From contig NZ_JADMUH010000017.1 in assembly GCF_015546995.1 (NCBI RefSeq), forward strand, positions 1-40,232: a stretch of DNA of 40,232 nucleotides. Reading direction: 5' to 3'. The DNA comes from Streptococcus infantis. GTDB lineage: Bacteria; Bacillota; Bacilli; Lactobacillales; Streptococcaceae. The notes under the pieces were generated by a model, which saw nothing but the letters and a program-made list of their open reading frames with translations, was not told where the DNA came from and ran no database searches. Shown piece after piece: positions 18,233 through 26,916 of the stretch. How positions within the stretch are numbered: position 1 is the first letter of the stretch; each line of letters opens with the position of its first letter. Both the position numbers and the translations under genes were made by a program.

Positions 18233-19056
18233 CACTTTCTCCTTTGACATTTTGGACAAAAGTGAGTTCCACGACCACCTAGTTGAATTTTTTCGATGAT
18301 TGTTTCACAACGCGAACAAGCTTGACCTGCCTTGTCGTATACTTGATGGAATTCCTGCATGGTCCCATCCTCGCCAAATGCATTGGTATAGGTGCGAATG
18401 GTTGAACCACCCTTTTCAACCGCTTGACCTAAAACATTGATCGTTTCATCATGAACTTTTCTAGCCTCTTGTGCTGTTAAACTTTGAGAAATCCTAGCTG
18501 GATGAACTTTCGCCCTCCAAAGTACTTCGTCCACATAGATATTACCTAATCCTGCAACCAAAGTCTGGTCGAGAAGATGCGATTTGATTGGTTTTTTAGA
18601 TTTTTTCAAGGCAAGTTTAAAACTCCCTAAATCAAAATCCTTCTCAGTCGGTTCCGGACCAAGTTTTTTTGAAATAAAGTAAGCCTCTAAAAGCTCAGGA
18701 GCAAGCAATTCCATAGTTCCAAACTTGCGGACATCCTCGTAAACAAGAGTTTCACCATCTTCAAAATGAATCAAAACATGAGCATGCTTACGTTCTGGAA
18801 CTTGGTCTGGGTAATAAAAATACTTGCCCTCCATTCTCAAATGTGAGATAAGGACTTTATCGGATAAATAGAAAAGTAGATACTTGCCACGACGTCCCAT
18901 TGATTGAATAACTTGACCAGGCATTTCCTTCTGAAATTCATGCAAATCAGTTTTAATCATTTTGGGGTAACGAATGTCAATGTTTAAAATCTTCTTCCCT
19001 AGAATCAGTTTTTCAAGACCTCGTCGAACTGTTTCTACCTCAGGTAATTCAGGCAT
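18232..19056 (-). CDS. mutM: Formamidopyrimidine-DNA glycosylase
   Basis: MutM (Fpg) removes 8-oxoguanine and cuts the abasic strand. The 274-residue protein must start MPELPEVE because the N-terminal Pro2 is the catalytic nucleophile. This fixes the ATG at 19054-19056 with AAGGAGG upstream, rather than the longer frame. Glu3, the central [14 protein letters not shown] loop, and the C-terminal zinc finger with CSRCE and CPKC are all present. It lies between era and coaE in one operon. An oxidative-damage repair role fits an organism carrying flavin oxidases. Confidence 0.97.
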   Translation of the reverse strand: MPELPEVETVRRGLEKLILGKKILNIDIRYPKMIKTDLHEFQKEMPGQVIQSMGRRGKYLLFYLSDKVLISHLRMEGKYFYYPDQVPERKHAHVLIHFEDGETLVYEDVRKFGTMELLAPELLEAYFISKKLGPEPTEKDFDLGSFKLALKKSKKPIKSHLLDQTLVAGLGNIYVDEVLWRAKVHPARISQSLTAQEARKVHDETINVLGQAVEKGGSTIRTYTNAFGEDGTMQEFHQVYDKAGQACSRCETIIEKIQLGGRGTHFCPKCQRRK

Positions 19057-19104
19057 AGTTCCTCCTTTTCTAAAAACAAGAAGCAGGCTACTGCCCACCT
19101 CTTC

Positions 19105-20004
19105 TTAGTATTCTTTTTCGTTGTACCCAAAATCGGCAAGATCTAATTTCTTATCGCGCCAATTTTTCTTAACTTTGACCCATGTTTCTAGGAAGACCTT
19201 GTCCCCTAGCATGAGTTCGATATCTTTACGAGCCATGGTACCAATTTTCTTGAGCATAGCACCACCTTTACCGATGATAATCCCTTTTTGGCTGTCACGC
19301 TCGACCATAATAGTTGCTCGGATATGAACTTTATCGGTTTCCTCATCTCGTTTCATAGAATCAACCACTACTGCAACTGAGTGTGGAATTTCCTCACGCG
19401 TTAAATGTAACACTTTTTCACGAATCATCTCTGATACTAGGAAACGTTCTGGGTGATCGGTGATTTGATCGGCTGGGAAATATTGGAAACCTTCTTCAAG
19501 ATTTTCACTGAGGATATCTACCAAGCGAGAGACATTATTGCCTTGAAGGGCTGAGATCGGAACAATTTCCTTAAAGTCCATCTGATTACGGAAATCATCG
19601 ATTTGAGCCAAAAGTTGGTCTGGGTGCACCTTGTCAATCTTGTTTACCACGAGAATGACTGGTACTTTAGCAGCCTTGAGGCGTTCGATGATCATATCGT
19701 CGCCCTTCCCGCGTGGTTCATCTGCTGGAACCATGAAGAGAACTGTATCGACTTCACGAAGAGTGCTATAGGCAGACTCAACCATGAAGTCTCCAAGGGC
19801 AGTCTTAGGCTTATGAATCCCTGGGGTATCGATAAAGACGATTTGTTCCTTATCCGTGGTGTAGATTCCCATAATCTTGTTGCGCGTTGTCTGCGCCTTA
19901 TCACTCATGATGGCAATCTTTTGCCCCATGACATGATTCAAAAAAGTTGACTTCCCAACATTGGGACGTCCTAAAATGGCTACAAAGCCTGATTTAAATG
20001 TCAT
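19105..20004 (-). CDS. era: GTPase Era
   Basis: Era is an essential GTPase that binds the 3' end of 16S rRNA and helps mature the 30S subunit. The 299-residue protein has G1 GRPNVGKST (12-20), G3 DTPGIHKPK and G4 NKIDK. The C-terminal KH domain has [15 protein letters not shown] and ends [18 protein letters not shown]. The start is the ATG at 20002-20004 preceded by GAGGTAACT. The frame extends 12 codons further with no better site. It overlaps no gene but lies 17 bases after dgkA. YbeY upstream in the same operon also acts in 16S rRNA maturation. Confidence 0.98.
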   Translation of the reverse strand: MTFKSGFVAILGRPNVGKSTFLNHVMGQKIAIMSDKAQTTRNKIMGIYTTDKEQIVFIDTPGIHKPKTALGDFMVESAYSTLREVDTVLFMVPADEPRGKGDDMIIERLKAAKVPVILVVNKIDKVHPDQLLAQIDDFRNQMDFKEIVPISALQGNNVSRLVDILSENLEEGFQYFPADQITDHPERFLVSEMIREKVLHLTREEIPHSVAVVVDSMKRDEETDKVHIRATIMVERDSQKGIIIGKGGAMLKKIGTMARKDIELMLGDKVFLETWVKVKKNWRDKKLDLADFGYNEKEY

Positions 20005-20021
20005 AGTTACCTCTATAATGT

Positions 20022-20417
20022 TTAAAATAGCAAATCCCAAATCCTAGGGATGAAAATAATAAGTCCAGTCACTGCAGCAAATAAAGACACTACAAGAACT
20101 GCACCTGCAGCCATGTCTTTAGCCTTCTTTGCAAGCATATCGAAGTGATAATGGCTAGCCAAATCCACTACATTCTCTATAGCAGAATTCAAAATCTCAA
20201 AAGCGATTACTAAAAAAATGCTTAATAGGAGAAAGAGCCATTCAATTCTAGAAACTTGAAAAACAATGCCTGCAAGTAGAACTAAGACAGAAGTCACTGC
20301 ATGCTTTCTCATATTACGCTCTTCTTTTATGGCAGTAAAAATACCTGTCAGGGCAAAATCTAAACTTGAGAGCAAGTCACGATTCTTCCATTTTCGTTTA
20401 TTGTCTTGTGAGTCCAT
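20022..20417 (-). CDS. dgkA: Diacylglycerol/undecaprenol kinase
   Basis: In Gram-positive bacteria this membrane kinase phosphorylates undecaprenol to supply the cell-wall lipid carrier. The 131-residue protein has three membrane spans after a basic N-terminus. It carries the family signature [15 protein letters not shown] and the [10 protein letters not shown] segment in the last two helices. It overlaps ybeY by 20 bases and precedes era, the conserved Firmicute order. The symbol dgkA is conventional; undecaprenol specificity is inferred from the Gram-positive family. Confidence 0.93.
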   Translation of the reverse strand: MDSQDNKRKWKNRDLLSSLDFALTGIFTAIKEERNMRKHAVTSVLVLLAGIVFQVSRIEWLFLLLSIFLVIAFEILNSAIENVVDLASHYHFDMLAKKAKDMAAGAVLVVSLFAAVTGLIIFIPRIWDLLF

Positions 20418-20895
20418 AGGCTGTTAAAATTTCTTCTTGTAAACCGAACATCTCCGCTTCTTCTTCCGAAGTGTAGTGATCATAACCGTTTATGTGTAAA
20501 AAACCGTGCACAGCTAAAAAGCCCATTTCACGTTCGAAACTATGACCGTACTCTTCAGCTTGCTCATGCGCTTTATCAATTGAAATGAATAACTCGCCGA
20601 TATAAGAATCAAATTCTGACATCATTTCTGCTAAGTCAGGATCTTCTGCCAAATCCTCTTCGTCAAAGGTAATCTCTAACTCGGGCTTGTATTCAAGACT
20701 GATGACATCAGTTGGACGATCTGTATCTCGATACTCTAAATTGAGTTCATGACTGCGTTCATTGGTCACAAAAGTGACTGCCATCTCCTTGTCTTCTTTT
20801 CCAATCTTTTTAGCAGCAAATTCCAAAATTTCTTGAGTTTGCTTTAAAATTTCTTTAGAAACCTGACCAGTTTCATCTACCATTTCAATATACAT
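20398..20895 (-). CDS. ybeY: rRNA maturation RNase YbeY
   Basis: YbeY is a metal-dependent endoribonuclease involved in 16S rRNA 3'-end maturation and ribosome quality control. The 165-residue protein carries the zinc site [11 protein letters not shown] (H-x3-H-x5-H) and upstream TDVISLEY. It is the first gene of a long minus-strand run (ybeY, dgkA, era, mutM, coaE, rpmG, secG). A TG-extended perfect -10 lies about 30 bases upstream of its ATG, diverging from the pavA promoter. Confidence 0.96.
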   Translation of the reverse strand: MYIEMVDETGQVSKEILKQTQEILEFAAKKIGKEDKEMAVTFVTNERSHELNLEYRDTDRPTDVISLEYKPELEITFDEEDLAEDPDLAEMMSEFDSYIGELFISIDKAHEQAEEYGHSFEREMGFLAVHGFLHINGYDHYTSEEEAEMFGLQEEILTAYGLTRQ

Positions 20896-20924
20896 GCGTT
20901 TCTCGATTCTCTTTACTTGGCTTT

Positions 20925-20933
20925 ATTATACCA
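20925..20933 (-). promoter_or_regulatory. Extended -10 promoter of the ybeY-era operon
   Basis: TGGTATAAT on the minus strand, a perfect TG-extended -10 about 30 bases before the ybeY ATG. Confidence 0.72.
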
Positions 20934-20960
20934 TATTTCTATGATTTTATTCTAGCTTTT

Positions 20961-20969
20961 TGATATAAT
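20961..20969 (+). promoter_or_regulatory. Extended -10 promoter of pavA/rqcH
   Basis: TGATATAAT on the plus strand, a TG-extended perfect -10, 31 bases before the ATG and only about 28 bases from the opposing ybeY -10. Confidence 0.7.
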
Positions 20970-20999
20970 ACTATGGAATACATTCATAAGGAGAGAACC

Positions 21000-22652
21000 A
21001 TGTCATTTGATGGATTTTTTTTAAACCACATGGTTGAAGAATTGCGAGCTGAACTACTAAATGGTCGCATTCAAAAAATTAATCAACCCTTTGATCAAGA
21101 ATTGGTCTTACAAATCCGTAGCAATCGCCAAAGTCATCGTCTGCTCCTCTCTGCTCATCCTGTTTTTGGACGCATCCAGTTGACAGAAACGACCTTTGAA
21201 AACCCTGCTCAACCTTCTACCTTTATCATGGTTTTAAGGAAATATTTACAGGGTGCTGTTATCGAGTCTATCGAGCAGATTGAAAACGATCGAATCGTTG
21301 AAATCACTGTTTCTAATAAGAATGAGATTGGGGACGATATTCAAGCCACCCTCATCATTGAGATTATGGGTAAACATAGTAATATCCTCCTCGTAGATAA
21401 GTCTAGCAACAAAGTTCTTGAGGTTATCAAGCACATTGGTTTCTCTCAAAATAGTTACCGTACACTCCTACCTGGTGCAACTTACATAGCCCCACCAAGT
21501 ACAGAGGCCCTCAATCCTTTTACCATTAAGGATGGAAAACTTTTTGAAATCCTACAAACACAGGAATTGACAGCTAAAAACCTTCAAAGCCTCTTTCAAG
21601 GTTTAGGTCGTGATACAGCAATTGAATTAGAGAATTTATTAACTGATGATAGGCTTTCTAAATTTCGTGAGTTTTTTAAGCAAGAAACCAACCCATGCTT
21701 AACTGATAAGTCTTTTTCTTGTGTCCCTTTTTCAACTAAAATTGAAGGACATTTTTCAAGCTTATCTCAACTTCTTGATGTTTTTTACAAAGATAAGGCA
21801 GAACGTGATCGTGTCAAACAACAGGCTAGCGAACTCATTCGTCGTGTTGAAAATGAACTACAAAAAAATCGTCAAAAGCTTAAGAAGCAAGAAAAAGAAC
21901 TTCAGGCTACTGAAAACGCTGAGGAATTTCGTCAAAAAGGCGAGTTGCTAACGACTTTCCTTCATCAAGTTCCAAATGACCAAGACCAAGTCGTCTTAGA
22001 CAATTATTACACCAATCAGCCAATTACAATCGCACTTGATAAGGCTTTAACACCAAATCAAAATGCTCAAAAATACTTCAAACGTTATCAGAAGTTAAAA
22101 GAGGCTGTCAAATACCTGACTGATCTAATTGAAGAAACCAAGGCTACTATTCTCTATCTGGAAAGCGTCGAAACAGTCCTCAACCAAGCTGGGCTAGATG
22201 AAATTGCTGAAATTCGTGAAGAATTAATTCAAACTGGTTTTATTAGAAGACGCCAACGCGAAAAAATTCAAAAGCGTAAAAAACCAGAGAAATATTTGGC
22301 TAGCGATGGGAAAACCATTATTCTCGTTGGACGAAACAATCTTCAAAACGAGGAATTAACCTTTAAGATTGCACGCAAAGAGGAACTTTGGTTCCATGCT
22401 AAGGATATCCCAGGAAGCCACGTGGTCATCTCAGGAAACCTGAATCCTTCTGACGAAGTCAAGACGGATGCTGCAGAACTCGCAGCCTACTATTCGAAAG
22501 GACGTCTTTCTAATCTCGTTCAAGTGGATATGATTGAGGTTAAAAAGCTTAATAAACCAACTGGTGGAAAACCTGGATTTGTCACCTATACAGGACAAAA
22601 GACCTTACGTGTCACACCTGATTCTGAGAAAATTGAATCCATGAAATTGTAA
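21000..22652 (+). CDS. pavA: Rqc2/NEMF-family protein RqcH (PavA, fibronectin-binding family)
   Basis: This 550-residue protein is the streptococcal PavA/FbpA family member. It was first described as a fibronectin-binding adherence factor without signal peptide or LPXTG. The family is now known as RqcH, which adds Ala tails to nascent chains on obstructed 50S subunits. Visible parts are the N-terminal NFACT-N domain (MSFDGFFLNHMVEEL, start with AAGGAG upstream), HhH-like and coiled-coil segments (about 280-440) and the C-terminal NFACT-R domain with ELWFHAKDIPGSHVVI. No export signal is visible, which supports a cytosolic ribosome-quality-control role. It diverges from the ybeY operon and precedes a YitT gene by 65 bases. 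Confidence 0.95.
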   Translation: MSFDGFFLNHMVEELRAELLNGRIQKINQPFDQELVLQIRSNRQSHRLLLSAHPVFGRIQLTETTFENPAQPSTFIMVLRKYLQGAVIESIEQIENDRIVEITVSNKNEIGDDIQATLIIEIMGKHSNILLVDKSSNKVLEVIKHIGFSQNSYRTLLPGATYIAPPSTEALNPFTIKDGKLFEILQTQELTAKNLQSLFQGLGRDTAIELENLLTDDRLSKFREFFKQETNPCLTDKSFSCVPFSTKIEGHFSSLSQLLDVFYKDKAERDRVKQQASELIRRVENELQKNRQKLKKQEKELQATENAEEFRQKGELLTTFLHQVPNDQDQVVLDNYYTNQPITIALDKALTPNQNAQKYFKRYQKLKEAVKYLTDLIEETKATILYLESVETVLNQAGLDEIAEIREELIQTGFIRRRQREKIQKRKKPEKYLASDGKTIILVGRNNLQNEELTFKIARKEELWFHAKDIPGSHVVISGNLNPSDEVKTDAAELAAYYSKGRLSNLVQVDMIEVKKLNKPTGGKPGFVTYTGQKTLRVTPDSEKIESMKL

Positions 22653-22717
22653 TAAAACTTTTGTAGTCAAACTCTCACTACTTTACTTTTGCACAAATAA
22701 ATATAGGAGGGAGCTCT

Positions 22718-23578
22718 ATGCTTCGGCATATTAAATCAACTGTAACTATTATTTTCGGAGCTGCTATTTTCGCCTTCGGACTTACCTATTTTGTTGTTCC
22801 ACATCACTTGTTCGAAGGTGGAGCAACAGGGATAACCTTGATTACCTATTACCTCTTTAACATCCCTATTTCGCTGATGAATATCTTGATTAATATCCCT
22901 CTCTTCTTACTAGCTTGGAAAATATTTGGACTAAGATCACTATATTCCAGTCTACTTGGAACCATCGCTGTCTCCGTCTGGTTAGCTATCTTTGAGAAGA
23001 TTCCTCTTCAGTTTAACCTTGAAGGAGATCTCGTTGTGGTTGCTTTAGTAGCTGGTGTCCTCCTAGGTGTTGGACTTGGTGTTATTTTCAATGCGGGTGG
23101 AACAACTGGTGGTACTGATATCGTCGCTCGTATCCTTAATAAATACACCAATATCTCTGTTGGAAAATTGCTTTTTGGACTTGATTTTCTGATTCTAATG
23201 TTGATTTTAATCATCTTCCAAGACCTACGTCTTGTAACCTATACTCTCTTATTTGACTTCATCGTTTCAAGAGTTATTGACTTAATCGGTGAGGGTGGAT
23301 ATGCTGGAAAAGGATTTATGATTATCACTCAAAAACCGATGGAATTAGCCGATAAAATTAACGAAGAACTCGGTCGTGGTGTTACCTTTATCTCAGGACA
23401 AGGCTACTATAGCAAAAAGGACTTAAAGATTATTTACTGTATTGTCGCAAGAAATGAAATTGTCAAGATGAAAGAAATGATTCATACAGTTGATCCGATG
23501 GCCTTTATCACTATCACGGAAGCTCACGAAATCCTTGGAGAAGGGTTTACTTTCCCAGCAAGAGACGAGGTTTCTTAA
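22718..23578 (+). CDS. YitT-family membrane protein (DUF161/DUF2179)
   Basis: This 286-residue protein has five to six membrane spans in its first 200 residues, including the Gly-rich segments GGATGITL and NAGGTTGGTDIVARI. A C-terminal soluble DUF2179 domain follows (about 200-286, from GFMIITQKPMELADKI). The function of the family is unsettled; transport has been proposed. The ribosome site GGAGGG is strong. It lies 65 bases after pavA with no terminator between, so the two may be cotranscribed, and it ends at a bidirectional terminator shared with nox. Confidence 0.88.
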   Translation: MLRHIKSTVTIIFGAAIFAFGLTYFVVPHHLFEGGATGITLITYYLFNIPISLMNILINIPLFLLAWKIFGLRSLYSSLLGTIAVSVWLAIFEKIPLQFNLEGDLVVVALVAGVLLGVGLGVIFNAGGTTGGTDIVARILNKYTNISVGKLLFGLDFLILMLILIIFQDLRLVTYTLLFDFIVSRVIDLIGEGGYAGKGFMIITQKPMELADKINEELGRGVTFISGQGYYSKKDLKIIYCIVARNEIVKMKEMIHTVDPMAFITITEAHEILGEGFTFPARDEVS

Positions 23579-23587
23579 CCTAAAAAT

Positions 23588-23624
23588 AAAAAAAGTAACT
23601 TCAATTATTGAAGTTACTTTTTTT
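23588..23624. terminator. Bidirectional terminator between yitT and nox
   Basis: AAAAAAAGTAACTTCAA and TTGAAGTTACTTTTTTT form a perfect 17-bp inverted repeat around TTA. It serves both convergent transcripts. Confidence 0.92.
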
Positions 23625-23640
23625 ATTGTCATATTATCAA

Positions 23641-25020
23641 TTATTTTTCAGCTGTAAGAGCAGCCATTGTGATGTAGTTGTATGGTTTGTTGAAGTGTGG
23701 CAAGAAGAATAGGTCAGTCAATGCCAACTTGTCGATTGTTACATGTTCTTGGATAGCAAGTGAGAACATGTGGATAGCCATAGAGATTGCAGAATCACGA
23801 GATACCATTTGAGCACCAAGGATTTCACGGCTGTCTTTATCAAAGACAATCTTGATAGCTACTTCATGGTTGTCATGTTTCATGAATTCTGGTTTTTGAA
23901 GGTCGTTAAATCCAGTTTCAGTAGCATTGTAACCAGCTGCTTTAGCTTTTTCAAGTGTCAAACCAGTTGAAACCATGTGAAGACCATAGATTGAGATACC
24001 GTTTGATCCTTGAACACCAATTCCTTCAAGCTCATGTCCACATGCATTGTAAGCACCTACAATACCAGTACGAACAGCGTTTGATGCAAGGGCAATGTAG
24101 CTAGTGTCTTTACGAGCGTTGTCATAAACAGTCGCACAGTCACCAACAGCGTATACACCTGGGATTGAAGTTTCTTGTTTCTTGTCTACAAGGAAAGCAC
24201 CGTTACGGAAGAGTTCGATCTTACCGTCAGCAAGAGCTGTGTTTGGACGGAAACCAACTGCAAGAACAACCATATCCACATCAAATGTTTCTTTATCAGT
24301 GATCAAGCGTTCAACTTTTCCTTCGCCCTCGATAGCTTTAACTGTTTGACCAAGTGCCAAACGGATGTTGTGGTCTTCCAAGTTTTTAGCCATCATTTGT
24401 GTGAAGTCTTTGTCATAGTATCCGTTCAATACAGTGTCAACGATATCAACAAGGACAACTTCTTTTCCAAGACGTTCAAAAGCTTCTGCAAGCTCAACAC
24501 CGATATAACCACCACCTACAACAGCGATGCGCTCAAGGTGTTTGCTCTTATCAGCAAGTTTGTTGATAACTTCTTCAGCATTTTGGTACAATTTAACGAA
24601 TTGTACGTTTTCAAGAGTTGCTTTGAACTCACGGTTACCTTTAACAATTTCAACACCTTCGATTGGTGGCAAGATTGGAGTTGAACCAGTAGCGAAGATC
24701 AATTTATCATAAGATTCTTTGTGTTCTTTACCGTCAACTTCTGCAGTAACAACTTTGTTGTCGTAGTCGATTGAAAGAACTGGTGAGTTCATATAAACTT
24801 TAGCACCTTTTGCTTCCAATTTTTCTTTGTCAGAGTAGAACAAACCTTCAGGTCCGTCAATTTGTTCACCGATCCAAAGTGCCATTCCGCATCCAAGGAA
24901 TGAAATGTTTGAGTTTTGGTCAAATACAACGATTTCGTTTTCGTTTCCAAAATTATCCAACATAGTGTTGATACATGCAGTTCCAGCGTGGTTAGCACCC
25001 ACAACTACGATTTTACTCAT
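23641..25020 (-). CDS. nox: Water-forming NADH oxidase
   Basis: The enzyme reduces oxygen to water with NADH, regenerating NAD+ and detoxifying oxygen. The 459-residue protein has FAD motifs ([23 protein letters not shown]), an NAD motif ([17 protein letters not shown]) and the redox Cys44 in [12 protein letters not shown], the position that cycles through sulfenic acid. The C-terminal dimerisation domain ends HFNKPYNYI. The H2O-forming type is inferred from Cys44 and the close match to pneumococcal Nox. The -35 of its promoter overlaps a perfect cre sequence, implying CcpA control. It diverges from the apbE operon. Confidence 0.95.
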   Translation of the reverse strand: MSKIVVVGANHAGTACINTMLDNFGNENEIVVFDQNSNISFLGCGMALWIGEQIDGPEGLFYSDKEKLEAKGAKVYMNSPVLSIDYDNKVVTAEVDGKEHKESYDKLIFATGSTPILPPIEGVEIVKGNREFKATLENVQFVKLYQNAEEVINKLADKSKHLERIAVVGGGYIGVELAEAFERLGKEVVLVDIVDTVLNGYYDKDFTQMMAKNLEDHNIRLALGQTVKAIEGEGKVERLITDKETFDVDMVVLAVGFRPNTALADGKIELFRNGAFLVDKKQETSIPGVYAVGDCATVYDNARKDTSYIALASNAVRTGIVGAYNACGHELEGIGVQGSNGISIYGLHMVSTGLTLEKAKAAGYNATETGFNDLQKPEFMKHDNHEVAIKIVFDKDSREILGAQMVSRDSAISMAIHMFSLAIQEHVTIDKLALTDLFFLPHFNKPYNYITMAALTAEK

Positions 25021-25058
25021 AAGATAAATCCTACCTTTATTTTTTTATTTACCTTTCA

Positions 25059-25087
25059 AGTATACCATTATCTGTGAACGTTTTCAA
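25059..25087 (-). promoter_or_regulatory. nox promoter
   Basis: The -35 is TTGAAA (25082-25087) and the -10 is TATACT (25059-25064) with TGG before it, spacing 17. The -35 overlaps the cre at 25073-25086. Confidence 0.8.
25073..25086. promoter_or_regulatory. Catabolite-responsive element (cre) in the nox promoter
   Basis: TGTGAACGTTTTCA matches the CcpA consensus TGWNANCGNTNWCA at every defined position. It overlaps the nox -35, a placement that normally represses. Confidence 0.78.
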
Positions 25088-25220
25088 GACTTTTGACTAG
25101 TTTGATGCTATTTAAGAAAGTTTTTGAAAGATATATTAATTTGTTTTCAAAGGGTCCTCATTGATTTGGAGGTGTTTTTAATTTTTTAAGCATATTTCTT
25201 GACTTTTTGTAAAAAATGAT

Positions 25221-25249
25221 TTGTGAAAACGCTGACTTTATGATATTCT
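25221..25249 (+). promoter_or_regulatory. Promoter of the apbE flavin operon
   Basis: The -35 is TTGTGA (25221-25226) and the -10 is TATTCT (25244-25249) preceded by TGA, spacing 17. It lies about 90 bases before apbE. Confidence 0.6.
25224..25237. promoter_or_regulatory. cre-like site in the apbE promoter
   Basis: TGAAAACGCTGACT matches TGWNANCGNTNWCA except for the final base. It lies between the -35 and -10, so CcpA binding should block this promoter too. Confidence 0.6.
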
Positions 25250-25338
25250 ATTTATATGGAAATAAATTATAAATTTTAAATTTCTTATTCATTCAAGATT
25301 TGTAGCTATTTCCGAGTGATATGAAGGGAGTTGATTCT

Positions 25339-26262
25339 TTGCCTCTTAGTTCATCATCTGAGCGATTAATGGGAACTACGATTACTATTTCCTTAGTACA
25401 TGAACAAGCCGATAATCTTCTCCGTCAAGCTTTTGATTTGCTAAAGGAACTTGAATTCCGCTTCAATGCTAACAGTACTGAATCTGAATTAATGGAAATT
25501 AACTATCAGGCAGGTATTGCCCCAGTTAAAGTCCACCCTGATTTGTTTGAGCTGATTTCATTAGGTCTAGAACACAGTCTAGCTCCTAAAAGTCATCTCA
25601 ATATTAGTATAGGGCCTTTGGTTCAAACCTGGCGTATCGGTTTTTCCGATGCAAAGGTTGCAAGCCCTGAAGAAATTGCTTCAGTCTTACCACTAATAGA
25701 CCCTCATTTTATTAAACTCGATTCAGTCAATTCTACAGTTTTCCTAGAAAAAAAGGGAATGAAAATTGACTTAGGGTGTTTAGCAAAGGGGTACAGTGCA
25801 GATAAGGTTGCAGCTTTCTTAAAAGAAAACGGCGTCACTTCTGCTCTTATCAATCTTGGAGGAAACATCCTCACAATTGGAAACAACCAATCAAAAGATG
25901 GACGTCCGTGGCAAATCGGCATTCAAGATCCAAGTAATCCACGTGGTAATCACCTGATGACCTTATCCATTACTGGAAAATCAGTGGTTACATCTGGGAT
26001 TTATGAACGGCATCTTGAAATCAATGGCAAGGATTATCACCACATTTTCGATAGTGAAACAGGCTATCCTATTGAAACGGATTTAGCTAGTTTAACCATT
26101 ATATCTGACCGCTCTGTTGACGGTGAGATATGGACCACACGATTATTTGGCGAACGTAGCGCGTCTATTATGTGGCAAGTCGAAAATATTGATGGTATCG
26201 AAGCCATCCTCATTGACAAAGATGGACGCTTAGCTTGTTCATCTGGTATCCAAGATAAATAA
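25339..26262 (+). CDS. apbE: FAD:protein FMN transferase ApbE, cytosolic form
   Basis: ApbE takes FMN from FAD and attaches it through a phosphoester to Thr/Ser in a Dxx(s/t)GA(t/s) motif. The protein shows the family pattern: SSERLMGTTITISLV at the start, LNISIGPLVQTWRIGF, KIDLGCLAKGYSADKV, ALINLGGNILTIG and the C-terminal YHHIFDSETGYP. There is no signal peptide or lipobox, unlike exported ApbE, so it should act in the cytosol. I chose the TTG at 25339 (307 residues) because AAGGGAG lies eight bases before it. The ATG at 25321 is the alternative but has no ribosome site. Two downstream genes include a likely substrate. Confidence 0.92.
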   Translation: MPLSSSSERLMGTTITISLVHEQADNLLRQAFDLLKELEFRFNANSTESELMEINYQAGIAPVKVHPDLFELISLGLEHSLAPKSHLNISIGPLVQTWRIGFSDAKVASPEEIASVLPLIDPHFIKLDSVNSTVFLEKKGMKIDLGCLAKGYSADKVAAFLKENGVTSALINLGGNILTIGNNQSKDGRPWQIGIQDPSNPRGNHLMTLSITGKSVVTSGIYERHLEINGKDYHHIFDSETGYPIETDLASLTIISDRSVDGEIWTTRLFGERSASIMWQVENIDGIEAILIDKDGRLACSSGIQDK

Positions 26263-26292
26263 TTAATAATGCAAAAAGAGAAAGGAAAGCCC

Positions 26293-26898
26293 ATGCTTAA
26301 ACTTATTGCTATTGTAGGAACTAACTCAAAACGTTCCACAAACCGCCAACTGCTTCAATATATGCAGAAACACTTTGCTGATAAAGCAGAAATCGAATTG
26401 GTAGAAATTAAAGATCTACCTGTATTTAACAAACCAGCTGACAAACAAATCCCAGCTGAAGCTACGGAAATCGCTGCTAAAATCGAAGCCGCTGATGGAG
26501 TTATTATCGGTACTCCAGAATACGACCACTCAATCCCAGCTGTTCTTATGAGCGCTCTTGCTTGGATTTCATATGGTGTATTCCCGCTTTTGAACAAACC
26601 TGTCATGATTACAGGTGCTTCATATGGTACACTCGGTTCATCACGTGCTCAATTGCAACTTCGTCAAATTCTTAATGCTCCTGAAATCAAAGCAAATGTT
26701 CTCCCAGATGAATTCTTACTTTCTCACTCTCTTCAAGCATTTGATAAGAACGGTGACTTGGTAGATCTTGATGTCATTAATAAATTGGATGCCATCTTTG
26801 ATGACTTCCGTATCTTTGTTAAAGTTACTGAAAAATTGCGTAACGCACAAGAGCTTCTTCGTAAAGATGCAGAAGAATTTGACTGGGAAAATTTGTAA
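26293..26898 (+). CDS. NAD(P)H-dependent FMN reductase, flavodoxin-like
   Basis: This 201-residue protein of the FMN_red family (PF03358) transfers hydride from NAD(P)H to FMN. It has the phosphate-binding loop IVGTNSKRSTNRQLL, ADGVIIGTPEYDHSIPAVL and the MITGASYGTLGSSRAQ segment. I start it at the ATG with AAAGGAAA upstream, rather than the frame eight codons earlier. It is similar along its length to the first 170 residues of the next gene, so the two are paralogues and may form a heteromer. It lies 30 bases after apbE and 18 before the next gene. Paired flavin reductases making H2O2 have been reported in the Lactobacillus acidophilus group. Relation to those is my recollection and is unproven here. 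Confidence 0.88.
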   Translation: MLKLIAIVGTNSKRSTNRQLLQYMQKHFADKAEIELVEIKDLPVFNKPADKQIPAEATEIAAKIEAADGVIIGTPEYDHSIPAVLMSALAWISYGVFPLLNKPVMITGASYGTLGSSRAQLQLRQILNAPEIKANVLPDEFLLSHSLQAFDKNGDLVDLDVINKLDAIFDDFRIFVKVTEKLRNAQELLRKDAEEFDWENL

Positions 26899-26916
26899 GA
26901 TAGGAGACAAAATAGA

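Noticed and set aside
18232..19098. Longer mutM product starting 14 codons upstream
   Set aside because: Fpg needs Pro as residue 2 for catalysis, and the AAGGAGG site points to the MPELPEV start.
24175..24684. Plus-strand open frame of 169 codons opposite nox
   Set aside because: It is Phe/Cys/Ser-rich antisense shadow of a conserved enzyme gene with no ribosome site or family match.
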